The notes beneath the pieces are model-generated. The model was not told the origin of the DNA. It did not search any database and was given only the letters and a program-made list of their open reading frames with translations. The position numbers and the translations under genes are program-made. This document shows, one piece after another, positions 49,615 to 60,772 of a stretch of 64,000 nucleotides of DNA. Source of the stretch: Iris pallida. Its lineage: Eukaryota; Streptophyta; Magnoliopsida; Asparagales; Iridaceae. The DNA is taken from contig JANAVB010004169.1 in the NCBI GenBank assembly GCA_029216955.1, positions 54,120-118,119 on the forward strand. Reading direction: 5' to 3'. Numbering within the stretch: the stretch's first letter is position 1; every line of letters begins with the position of its first letter.

Positions 49615-49915
49615 TAGAAACCCTAATAATTGGAAAGTGGAGGAGAGAAGGAATTATACCTTCCGAGAATCAGGTATGCTGGAGAGAACGAGATTCTCCG
49701 TACGAATCCAAATTTTGGATGAAGATCTCCACGTGGAATAGAAGAAGGAAGGTGGAGAGAACTAGAGTTTCGGGGCACGGCTGCTACTGTTTTGATGAGG
49801 TTTGGAAGAATAAAGAAGAGGGGGCCTTGAGTTCTGACTGGTACATATATACCAAGCCGAACTCTGGCCGAATTCAGACCGAACTCGGGCTGAATTCGCC
49901 AAGGGTTGCCTGGCT
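49615..49915 (-). promoter_or_regulatory. Promoter-like segment upstream of the additional ORF, copy III
   Basis: U3-type motifs GGCCGAACTC/GAATTC occur several times at 49853-49913. On the minus strand they are followed directly by GGTATATATGTACC (49840-49853), a TATA-like box, then a C/T-rich leader and the ATG at 49600. The LTR has the same order (motifs, TATA, leader). The rest of the spacer up to pol (49920-50225) is A/T-rich without features that I can name. Confidence 0.55.
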
Positions 49916-50228
49916 ATATATGTATATAAAAAATTGTAGGACCACATCTTTTTCATCAATTAGTTTCAAATATTTAATTCAGAGTTTAGTAATTTTAAAT
50001 TTCAAAATAATATTAATATTATTTTGTAAATTAATATTCTTTACTCAGCATCTGTCTCAGATTAGCTGTAGGAGTACTGTCCCAGCTAACGGAGCTTCAC
50101 CGGGAAACTCTTAAATACCACTTCGCTTCGACCGTAGTTGTGGTGACAGACAGACTCTTTTTAGGCTTATCTCGAAAACAGTTAATGAGTATTGAATAAA
50201 TTAATTAATAAAACAAAATTAATTAATA

Positions 50229-53200
50229 TTATTGACATCTAAAATTCCTAATTCTTGACGTAAATAAATTGAAACGATCTTCCGCTAGAGGTTTTGTGAG
50301 TATGTCAGCTAATTGATTCTGTGTGTCTATGTATACAAGGTCTATATCTCCATTTTGTTGATGATCTCTAAGAAAGTGATGTTTAATCTCGATATGTTTA
50401 GTACAAGAGTCACATACTGGATTCTTAGTCAAATTAATAGAACTAGTGTTGTCACAGAAAATGGGTATGTGTGTAAAATATAATCCATAGTCTTCTAAAG
50501 TTTGCTTCATCCACAAAATTTATGCACAACAACGTCCTGCAGCGATATACTCAGCCACGGTTGTTGATAATGCAACAAAATTTTGCTTCTTACTAAACCA
50601 AGAGACTAGAGTTTTTCCTAGAAAATGACATGTGCTGCTAGTACTTTTTTATCTACTTTTCATCCGACAAAATCAGCATCAGAATAACCGGTTAGGTCAA
50701 ATGACGTAGTTTTGGGATACCATAAGCCGACAGAAGTGTCTTTAAGGTATCGGAAGATACGCTTAACTACACACAGATGTGATTCCTTAGGATTAGCTTG
50801 AAAACATGCACATAAGAAATATTAAACATAATGTCTGGTCGACTAACTAAATACAGTAGGCTACCGATCATACCTCGATACTTACGTATGTCGACAGGTT
50901 TGCCTTGTTCATCAATATCAAGCTTGGGTGAAGTCGCCATTGGAGTGCTAAGTGGCTTGACTGCTTCTAGGTCGAACTTCTTTAATAGATCCTTTGTGTA
51001 TTTTGCTTGATTTATGAACGTCCCATTGTTGGTTTGTTTGATTTGCAGTCGAGAAAGAATTTCAGCTCTCCCATCATGCTCATCTCAAACTCATTCTGCA
51101 TACACTTTGAAAATTCTTGACAAAGAGATTCATCAGTAGATCCAAAAACAATAGCCTCTACATAGACTTGAATCAAAAGAATGTTGTTATTCAAAAATTT
51201 TATAAACAATATAGTATCAACCTTTCCTTTTGAAAAATCTTTATCAAGTAGAAAAGAGCTTAGACGATCGTACCAAGCACGAGGGGCTTGTTTCAAACCG
51301 TATAAAGCTTGCTTCAACTTGAAAACATATTCAGAAAATTTAAAATGAGTAAAACCGAGAGGTTGAGCTACATAAACTTTTTCTTTTATAAAACCATTTA
51401 AAAATGCGCTTTTGACATCCATTTGAAATAACTTAAAATTATGAAAACATGCAAATACACATAACATGCGAATGGATTCTAATCTCGCAACTGGGGCATA
51501 AGTCTCATCGTAGTCGATACCTTCTTCTTGATTGTATCCTTGCGCTACGAGTCGAGCATTATTACGAGTCACTAAACCATTCTCGTTTAGTTTGTTTCGG
51601 AATACTCATCGGGTGCCAATGACCGGATGATCAATGGGCTTGGGAACAAGTTCCCAAACTTGATTCCGTTCAAATTGGTTTAATTCCTCTTACATAGCAT
51701 CTAACCAAAAATTATCACTACATGCTTCTTTAATATTTTTGGGTTCAAACTGCGAAACAAAAGTAACACAAGAAGCTATATCTTTATTAGAGGAACGAGT
51801 ACTTACACCCTTGGTAATCTCACAAATTACCAAATCGTTGGATGATCAGCCAAGAATCTTATCTCTTTTGGTGTAGTCTCGGGATTGCTAGTTCGGCTTC
51901 TTTGCTTGAAGGTTCATCTGATGCTTGATGTGATGGTTCTGTATCTCTGTGTGAAGGTTTTGCAGTAGCTGTACTTGGTATAATTATGTCTTCATTGTCA
52001 TTATCGTCTAAGTGCTGATTTAGCACATCAAACTTGACATTGATTGATTCTTCAATGATCATGGTTCTTTTGTTGAAGACTCTGTATCCTTTGCTCTTTG
52101 CTGCATAACCTAAAAATATACCTTAATCGGCCTTTTCATCAAATTTACTCAAATTGTCTTTAGTATTAAGAATAAAACATTTACAAACCAAAAATCTTGA
52201 AATATGAAACATTTGGTGTTCTATCAAACCATAGTTCATAGGGAGTCTTCTTCGATATTGGTCGAATTAGAACCCTATTGAGAATATAACATGCTGTATT
52301 GACAGCTTCAGCCCAAAAGTATCTAGGTAGACTAAACTGGTTTAATATTACTCTAGCCATTTCAGATAGAGTTTTGTTCTTACGTTCCACAACTCCATTT
52401 TGTTGCGGAGTCCTAGGGCAAGAGAATTCATGCAAATAACCGTGTGTGTCACAAAATTGCTTGAATTCTGCGTTCTCAAATTCGCGCCATGATCACTACG
52501 AATGCGAGTAATCATGAACCCTTTTTCTTTCTGTACTTACTTGCAAAAGGTGACGAATTTTGACAATACAGCATTCTTGCGTGCAAAAAATAAACCCATG
52601 TGTATGATAAGAATCATCTACAATGACAAATGCATATAACTTACCACCTAGACTATCAATTCTACTGGGTCCAAATAAGTCCATATAACAGTTGTAAAGG
52701 TCTAGTGGTACTTACAGCGTTCTTGGATTTAAATGCGGATTTGGTAGCTTTGTTCTTTTCACATTCACTACACACCGTATCTTCTTGAAAGAAATATCCG
52801 GTAAGCCACGTACCAATTTCTTTGTAGATAGTCTTGAAATTGTATCCATGTTTGCATGGCCGAGTCTCATATGCCATAGTTGACTCTCGATGCTTTTGGC
52901 CATCAAACATCTATCTACTTTGTTAGCATCTTCCAACAAATATAAAATATATATATTATGTTCCATAATACCTTCAAATATAGTACTACTAGTTGAACTA
53001 TCAACTATAGTACATTTATCTTTGACGAAGTTAATACCATAACTGTGATCAGCTAAATGGCTTATGCTGAGCAGATTATGTTTTAACTTGGTAACTAGAC
53101 AAACATCTTTAATCACTGGATAGGGAGCCTTACCAATGTCACCGATACCGATTATGTACCCTCTTAAATTATTACCGAAGGAGACGTATCCTTCTTTATT

Positions 53201-53302
53201 CTTCTTCGAAAGTGTTGCAAATAATAAAGCATCACCGGTCATGTACCGTGAGCAACTGCTGTCGAGGATCCATTTGCTCCTAGAATGTGAAGGGCATCCC
53301 AC
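50229..53302 (-). pseudogene. pol: pol of copy III (protease, integrase, RT, RNase H), heavily broken
   Basis: The frame opens at 53302, 23 nt before the gag stop. The protease motif is WILDSSCS (Gly of DSG lost). The integrase zinc finger keeps LGHAN and, after a frameshift near 52790, CSEC. The integrase core and NGVVERKN are in separate frames (breaks near 52665, 52490-52440 and 52180). The RT frame is open from 51572 to 51012, but the active-site box at 51153-51164 reads YVEA instead of YVDD. The next 500 bp still match RT/RNase H but are full of indels. The RNase H end is open at 50516 and shifts frame near its C-terminus. Several unrelated breaks indicate long decay or a copy never functional. 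Confidence 0.92.
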
Positions 53303-55119
53303 CTACAAAATAATTTACAGATGAAACTCTTGGTACCCATTTCTTGTAGGATCCTGACTGGTTAGTTTTTGGTATCCATACATAAACATTTAAATCTACT
53401 AACTTTCTGATTCTACTTGCAGAAGATATATGACCAATGAGGCCACAATAATAAAATTTAGCATGTTGAGTGTTGAAGTAGTGTGAGATGCATGATTGGT
53501 AGGTTTTGGTTTTCTAGTATAGAAGAATGTATGCCTATTAGTCTTCTTGGGCATAGTTTTGGTATGGTTTGGTCTGACAGTATTGGGCGTGTTCCGATGA
53601 TTCGGTAATTGATACGTATTAGAATAGGAAGCAGCAACTTCAGGCTATTTTCCTAAACTAATTTTAACTTTTTAGAAGTGTCATATAATCTAGTATAGTC
53701 AGATGTGAGTGATTCTAATCTGACCTGTGCATACTGGATACTCTTTCTCTCCTTAGATAGGTCTTCCTTTAACTGGATGATAGTTTGGTCTTTTTCTTCG
53801 ATAGCTTAACAGTCTCGTGTAACAACAACTTAATAGAAGAAAGCTCACCAAACTCATTTGAAGAGTCATTATTTCTAACATGATCTATTTGGTCGGTAAG
53901 TCTTCCTAGTTCACCTTTGTACTCTTTGAGTACCTTCTTAGAGGTTTTATATTTACTACGCAGTTTCCTGTAATCATTTAGCAGGTCACTGAAAGTCTCT
54001 CCTAGTTGCTCGAAGGTGAAATCATCATAAGGATCAAATAGAGGATTAGTGATTACCTGATCGTAAGCCATCCAACATACATTTACAGCGTCATCTGATT
54101 GTTCGTCTTCTGAGTCGTTGGCTTTACTTTCATGCTATATGCTTGTGTTTGCATACTTTCTTGATGTAGATTTATTCAGGTAGCCTTTGTCATATTTGCT
54201 ACTTTTTTGATGATGATGTGTTGGACAATCTTTCTTCATGTGTCCTTTCTTCTTGCATCCATAGCAAATAGGATCTTCCTCGTTGTTGTTGTTGCTGTCT
54301 TTTGTTTTCCTGTTAAATCTCATGAACTTCTTGAATTTTCTTACCAGAAGAGCTTGATCTTCAGAGTCGGAATCGCTGTCATCAGAGTCATCTTCGACAG
54401 TTCTTCTATGTTGAGCCTTGAGAGCGATCGACTTTCTGACTTCTCCTTTGGTATAGCATCTTCAAACTCTTGAAGTACTAACTCGTGAGTGAGTAGCTTA
54501 CCCATGAGTGTTTCCAGAAATATTGTTGAGAGGTCGTTCCCTTCAATGATTGCTATAGCCTTTAGAATCCAGTTCTTTGTAAGAGCTCGTAGAAGTTTGC
54601 GAATCTTCTCATGGTTACTGTAATCCTTGCCTAGTGAAGACAAAGGATTTACAATATTTAAGAATCTTGTAAACATCTGGGTGACTGATTCACTTGGCTT
54701 TATTTTGAACGCCTCGTACTCCTGAGTAAGTCTGCTGATCTTTGACTCCTTGACTTGTGTTGTTCTTCGTGGGTTACTTCGAGAAGTTTCCACACTTCGT
54801 TTGATATTGTGTAGGTAGACACCCTGTTGAATTCAGTTCTGTCTAAAGCACAAAATAGAGCGTTAATAGCACGTGCGTCAAGACTGGCCTTTTTCTTTTC
54901 ATCCTCTATATATTTTTCATGGAGTTTTTCAACTAAAACTCCATCAACATTAATACGAGGGGGCTTTTTATAGCCATCAATAACTACAGACCATAAGTTA
55001 AAATCAAAAAATTTCAGAAAGAGACTCATACGTGTTTTCCAATAAGTATAATTTGTGCCGTCAAACAGTGGAGGTCTGTTTGTGGCTTGGCCTTCACTTG
55101 TGAATTTTATAGTTGCCAT
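53280..55119 (-). pseudogene. gag: gag of copy III, broken
   Basis: The start at 55119 reads MATIKFTSEGQATNRPPLFD. Frames change near 54780, 54440 and 54130-54070 and several times after 53770. The Gag domain (QMFTRFLNIVN), knuckle 1 (CYGCKKKGHMKKDCPT, complete) and the Lys/Glu-rich coiled-coil-type segment are present. Knuckle 2 is degraded. The stop at 53280-53282 lies inside the 23-nt overlap with pol. Confidence 0.9.
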
Positions 55120-55185
55120 ATGTAATGCTGTATCTATAACAATTGAATATAACTGCAATTTTATCTTGCTTTACCTGTATAACCC

Positions 55186-55197
55186 GCTCTGATACCA
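55186..55197 (-). promoter_or_regulatory. Primer-binding site, copy III
   Basis: TGGTATCAGAGC on the minus strand, two bases inside the 5' LTR. Confidence 0.95.
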
Positions 55198-55199
55198 AT

Positions 55200-56273
55200 T
55201 GTATGAACGAAATCGTAAAGCAGAATACTCTAGAGGGGGTGAATAGAGTAGGCAGTGGAATATTGCTAATTAAAAAACTCGTTAGCAGTTAGATCACAGA
55301 TATAATAATAATCAAAAAATAAATAAAATTAATAAAAAGGTGATCAGAAGGCAAACTCAAACACCGAGATTTATACTAGTTTCCCTCTTGTGAGGACTAG
55401 TCCAGTCGGAAGAACTCTAGCTTCCAGTTGAATCCACTATTGGAAAATCTCGTAAGTTTTCATACGAAGGCCTTGCAACTTCTACAGACATGAGCTTTGA
55501 TACGAAAAACTCAACCAACTTCAATTGTGAAGAGTTGTATCTTCAATCAAGCCTCTGATTACAATCGTCTGATACTTCTTGACCGCACCGTACTGTCAAA
55601 TCGATTAGAGGATTGTAACTGGCTTGGGATTTGAAAATAAAGCTTTTTAGAACTCTTTGGAAGAATAAGCTTTAGAATAGAAGAGATTGAAAGTGAATTG
55701 GTGATTTGAAATGATCGAAATCCTTCTCTATTTATAGTTTTTTCAAAGGCAGAACTCTGACAGAATTCGGAGAATTCGGACATAACTCTTTGTAACAAAC
55801 CGCAACTGAAGGAGACCAAGTTCAAAATCAAACATTCATATAACGTTTAACTTGGCCGAACTCTGGCCGAATTCTGGCCGAGTTCTGTCATGGTTTGGTC
55901 AGTTAATTTTGAGAAAAATAATTTTGGCTTTTTGAAAAGTCCTTCAGAAGCTTTTTGTAAAAAGATGTTTTTCAAAAACATAGGTTATTTTAAAAAGATA
56001 GGTCTGTTTTCAAAAACGATTTTAGGATAGCCTATTTACCAGTACGACCTGGTGTACAATGTATTTCTAGACTCAATAAAATGAAAAATTATATTGCTTT
56101 GAAGGAAATACATTCTGAGTGGCAAACAGCTTCGGTCTTGAACAGAGTAGATATCCATCGTTGAGCCGTGTCCAAAACGTCGTAGGTAAACATCTGAATT
56201 GACTTTCATTTATATCGAGACAGAGTTTGATTAATTATTAAAATCAGGTTTGACCATGACCAATGGGCCAACA
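55200..56273 (-). repeat. 5' LTR of copy III
   Basis: The LTR is 1074 bp, from TGTTGGCCCATTGGTCATGG to a decayed end (...CGTTCATACA). TATA is at 55729-55736. GAACTC motifs are at 55748-55793 and 55853-55893. Confidence 0.95.
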
Positions 56274-56278
56274 TTATA

Positions 56279-57869
56279 TACTCGTATTTTCATATATGCA
56301 TACATATAAGCTATTGCTATAGATTACCTAGACTACCTATACTTATATAGATATTTAGTTACATAGGTTACCCATTACCATATCCTACCCATGTCCAACC
56401 AACCATATCACCCATTTCCATACCTTACTATACCCTATCAATATTCCCTATACTATATCATATGCCAAGTACCTATACCCTGCCACACTATTTTTCCTAT
56501 TTACCTATCCCTCTATGATATGTTACGGTGTCACATGATATGCCATATCATTCTACACTCTTTTGCTCACCCTCACATGACACACACACATCAAGCACTA
56601 TAGTGCCAAATTTTTTGTACCTACTAGCACCCACCTGATACAACTATGAACCTAGTAGCTTACTTGATACACTCATCCATGTATCTTAACACTCTTCTAC
56701 ATATATAGACACTCCTGTTGCTAGCAGTTCCTCCCTACCTGCTATTACTAAGCCTACTACAGATTTATACTGTAGGCTTGTCAATACCAGAAATCTTCTT
56801 CCCTTTTCTATTGTCCCGTTGTACTATAGTATGTCACTGCATACTGCTACAGTTCATGACTGAACCTGCACATATTATCTCCTACAGTACTATATACAGT
56901 TGATATTACCATCTAGCAGACTGCACACGCAAGCAGGTAAGCTACCTTCCTCCTTAACTCCTCACGCACTACCTACACTACCCAAACTGCTACCAACTAA
57001 TTTTAAGTATGCAGCCTGCACTTGTAGTGGCAGCCACTGCTGCAAGTAATGCTCCCTTACCTAGCAGACTGCTCTATATCTACCTAGCCTACTGCCCGCT
57101 CCCCTATTGTAACTACTGCTGTTACAAAGGACTGCACAAGTTAAGACTGATTGGACACCCTGTGTGCAGTCCCTACTCTACACATAATTACACATGCCTT
57201 GCCTATACATAACATTCCCTAAGACACTCTAATGAGTGCTCTCCATATATACATAATAGGATACACCTAAGGTATACATATGTGATATTCAATTTCATTT
57301 ACCAATTCCTCTTATACATATACAACTTATGCACTTATCTATTGCTGCACTGCACCCCTTCCCAAGACTGTTGTGCACCCTTTAAGCTTTGCCAATATCC
57401 CTTATTCCTTATTTCTGAAACACTCACCCAAAAACCAACCTATTTTTGCATTGATACACAGGTATACAGATATCCTACTGCTACTATTTTTGGTGCAACT
57501 ACTGCTGTTAGCTCTTCTATTATTGCTTCCATTGCTTGCCAATGCTGTGCTAATAGGCCTGCTGCCTTGGTCTTCGTATTGCTGCTGCTATTGCAAAGCT
57601 GCTTGCAAATGTGTGCAGCAACTGCTGCTGTTGTTTAGGCAAACAGTGCTAAGCTGCTGCTTGTGCCATTGCTCTGCTTAACCCTACTGCTGATGTTGCT
57701 AATGCAGTTGTTAACTGCTGCTGTGGCAGCAAGTTGTTACCACAAATACAACATCTACCCTGCTGCACTTTGTAGCAGTGCACACTAATTCCCCCTTCTC
57801 TACTTCACTAGACACCCTTCTATACACACATGCTCACCTACACATCCATGATTGGTACACTACCACATA
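56279..57869. other. Noncoding stretch with CTGC-rich low complexity
   Basis: No gene motif is found. Between about 57000 and 57780 the DNA is rich in CTGCTG/GCTGCT runs, which makes longer open frames of low-complexity Leu/Ala/Cys; I treat these as chance. The left end joins 46764 once copy III is removed. It may be the 3' half of the minus-strand gypsy LTR ending at 59114. Confidence 0.4.
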
Positions 57870-59114
57870 CTTCACTAAGTGTCACACAAACTTATCTCAC
57901 AAGCATCCACAACACACACACTACATCTATATGCATACACACACTCTAATTCAATCTATCACACGTAAACACATATGACATTCATATAATTGCATAATAT
58001 CAAACACTTGGTGTGCACCACAATAGTATCGCACCAATCTATGATACTCTTGTGACACGTCCAAGATACCTATACCAAACGTTATTCGACTCTCCTAAAA
58101 TCACATAAGCATGTATAAAATAATAGTTAGAGTCTAATTAGAACAATATCTAGCTAATATAATGTGTCATATAGAATTTGGTATGTGTGGCCCAAGTATC
58201 GGAGGAGAAAAATCCAAAATGATTCCGTGTCACACCGTATCATGATACGGTCTACTCGTATCCAATTTTGGACACGGATCTAGACACACACAACTAACAT
58301 AAATCTAATTAGATCTAAATTACTAAATGACAAACACTTGGTGCACTAATCTCAGATTTCCCTCAAATTGGGCATAAAACTCAATGTAGCAATCATAATA
58401 TAGGTCATTAGAGCTTCATTCTTCCTCCTATGGATATTTTTAGTCCATGGGTGGGTTCCTAATAGTCAAATGCATTCATTAGAGTATAGAAATAAAGAGG
58501 AATTACATATATACCTATTGATAGATGGAATTCCAATGCAAAGCCTGGTGGACACGGTTTGGACACAAGCTCTTAGCCAAAGTTTTCTCACCTAGCGCTC
58601 CTTGCCTCCCCAATCCTAGGCTCCTTGAGTGATGATTGAGAAGGATGGAGAATGATTTTGGAGAAATTTGTGGAGGGATTGAATCAATTTTGGGAAGAAC
58701 ACCAAATCTGGAGAAGTGTGCACAAATGAAGAGGAAAAGAAATTACTCTCTCTCTATACGGCTAGGGCCGACCATGACTTCTCCCCCTCCATGCAATGCA
58801 CAAAGTCCAAAATACCCCTCCAAGCTTGTCATGATGGCTAGTCTAATTAGTGGAAGCTTCTAATATCCTAATTTGATAATTAGACTAATCCTAATTAATT
58901 ACTATAATGACTTAATGGATCCAATTGGGTCTAGTCTAGAATGTTGGTCAAACTGTCATGTTAATTCTATTCGAGTTTACTAATCAAGGGTCCAATAAAT
59001 AGGCTAGCTCACTAAGCAATATAACCTCACTATAATTAATTAGATAATTACACACATTATATAAATAATACAAAGTGAAAACAAATAACCCTATATAGAA
59101 TTATGGTAGTGACA
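57870..59114 (-). repeat. Second copy of the gypsy LTR seen at 10854-12209
   Basis: The two copies align along the full 1.25-1.35 kb with scattered substitutions and indels. A TATA-like box lies near 58507-58514 on the minus strand. The right end 'GTAGTGACA' joins LINE sequence directly, so this is a true element end; the 5 bp after it, ATTGA, is the expected target duplication. The left limit cannot be fixed because the other copy is cut at 10854. Confidence 0.72.
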
Positions 59115-59509
59115 ATTGAGCATACTGTACCATATAGGTGACGATGTTGTGCTTTTTTTTCCACTCCAGAATGATCCATTCTAGATATACTTGCCTCTCA
59201 CGAGACGATCCCAAAGATGATGAGGAGAAAAGATGAATCTCCAAGGCAATTTCCTAATTAGAGATTGAATGACCCATTCCAGTTTGCGAAAGCCTGATCC
59301 TCCTTCTTATTTAGGTTTTAAAAATTTGTTCCAAGCCAAGAAATGCATTTTTCTGGTCTCATCTCCGTACCCCCAAAAAATCTCTTTGGATTTTTGAATT
59401 TAGCTATTGTTGTCAAAGGGATCCTATAACTAGACATATAATAAATAGGAATGAATCATAAAGTGGATTTAATCAGTATAGATCTTCCAGCATGAGTGTA
59501 TAGGATCGA
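59115..59509 (-). pseudogene. LINE reverse-transcriptase fragment
   Basis: On the minus strand the reading gives HAGRSILIKSTL, then FFGGYGDETRKMHFLAWNKF, then EGGSGFRKLEW and LPWRFI. These are the conserved blocks at the C-terminal end of plant LINE (L1-type) RT, usually (S)RAGR...LIKSVL, NFFWGG..., W..ICKPK..GGLGFR. At least three in-frame stops are present. The fragment is bounded by a gypsy LTR on the left and the LTR of copy IV on the right, so it is the older target of both. Confidence 0.88.
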
Positions 59510-60443
59510 TGGAACCTCTAGAAGGGGGTAAAAAGAGTGCAGCGGAAAATATTTACCATTTAAAAACTAAGCAGGTGAAACAAATATAAATGAACTTAAA
59601 TGCAATGAAGTAAAGCAATACTTAAGTGAGGCAAGAAAGTAAACGCAAAACCAAGGTTTATACTAGTTTTCCTCTGATAGGAGTAGTCCAGTTCGCGAGA
59701 ACTCTTACTTGCTATAATCCACTATTTTGAATAGAGATTACACCGCATGCTTTACTCCGAAGAACACGCCAACTTCAATACCATCATATTTTTATCCGAA
59801 GTCCACGATCAAACTTCAAAACACCTTTCTAAAAAAGCTTTTATACGCCAAGCTTGTACCACTCGAATACTAATCGAAAACCACTGACACTAGAAGAATG
59901 GGGGTTGTCTTGGAGATTTAAAGATTCAAGCTTTGTAAAGTAGATAGGAAGCTTAGGAATAGATAAAAAAGATGAAGATGATGTGTGATTAGAAATGACA
60001 AATTTTCTCTATTTATAAGAATTTTTGAGACAGAGTTCGGGCAAAACTCGGTAACGACAATGTTATAATTTAGGATGTTTGAGATCCAAAAGACTAGGGA
60101 ATTCTGCTGACCAGGAGTGATCCTAGGGGACGAGTTCGGTCAGAGTTCGGGCAGAACTCAGGCCGAGTTCGATTGCTAGAGTTTCAGGGTCATTTGGTTT
60201 GGCTTTTGGATATTGGTTTGGTTTGGGGTCAAGGATTGGATTGGTTTGTTTTTGGTTCAGGATTGAACTTCTAATGCCAGTGATCCCGACGTACAATTTC
60301 TAGACTCAATAAAAGAAAAATACGAAATAAAGTAGAAAAATTTGTAGTGATAAAATCTGCGATCTTCTGTTTCTTTTTATATCGAGCTCGGAATTTTAAA
60401 TCAATTATCGTAATTGATCTGACCATGGCTAAATGGGCCAACA
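59510..60443 (-). repeat. 3' LTR of copy IV
   Basis: The LTR is 934 bp. Plus-strand ends are TGGAACCTCTAGAAGGGGG and AATGGGCCAACA. TATA is at 60010-60017, with GAGTTCGG/GAACTC motifs around 60030-60175. The left neighbour ATCGA (59505-59509) is the expected duplication; its partner is outside. Confidence 0.85.
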
Positions 60444-60772
60444 ATCTCTCACATTTTGATAATTTGATGAAACTACGATTGATACTTAAGAAGTTGTTCA
60501 GCTCGGTTCGAAAGAAGACTTGATGCGCTTGATCCGGTACAGAAGTTGAATATATTTTCCCCCATATACGGTCAAGCCTTGTTAAGTGTTACTCCGCCGT
60601 AACAAAACATATAGGCTGAATATCTATAAAAGTCTAGAAGCAAGAACTCCAATTTTTTTAAGCATAGCTTTAAAATTGTTAGTCATAACATTTTAAGCAT
60701 TAAGTATCTATCATATTACTCCCCCGTTTTGTCACATAAGAAAAATGACGTAATCAAATTAATAACAGTACT
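60444..60772 (-). other. 3' UTR of copy IV with polypurine tracts, up to the inversion joint
   Basis: On the minus strand: CAAAATGTGAGAGAT beside the LTR, a tract near 60558 (ATGGGGGAAAAT) and one near 60720 (AACGGGGGAGTAAT). The same three-tract layout is in copies II and III. Around 60765-60773 the sequence changes to plus-strand pol. Confidence 0.65.

Larger units (their letters stand above)
46765..56273 (-). mobile_element. Full-length Sirevirus-type copia element, copy III, TSD TTATA
   Basis: The element is 9509 bp with LTRs at 46765-47834 and 55200-56273, flanked by the perfect duplication TTATA (46760-46764, 56274-56278). The order on the minus strand is the same as in copy II, including the additional ORF and three polypurine tracts. 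It carries more frameshifts than copy II, and its RT active site is changed, so it is dead. Confidence 0.95.

Noticed and set aside
57282..57681. Leu/Ala/Cys-rich frames that could look like membrane proteins
   Set aside because: The DNA is low-complexity CTGC/GCT-rich. Two overlapping frames are open at once and neither has a recognisable domain.
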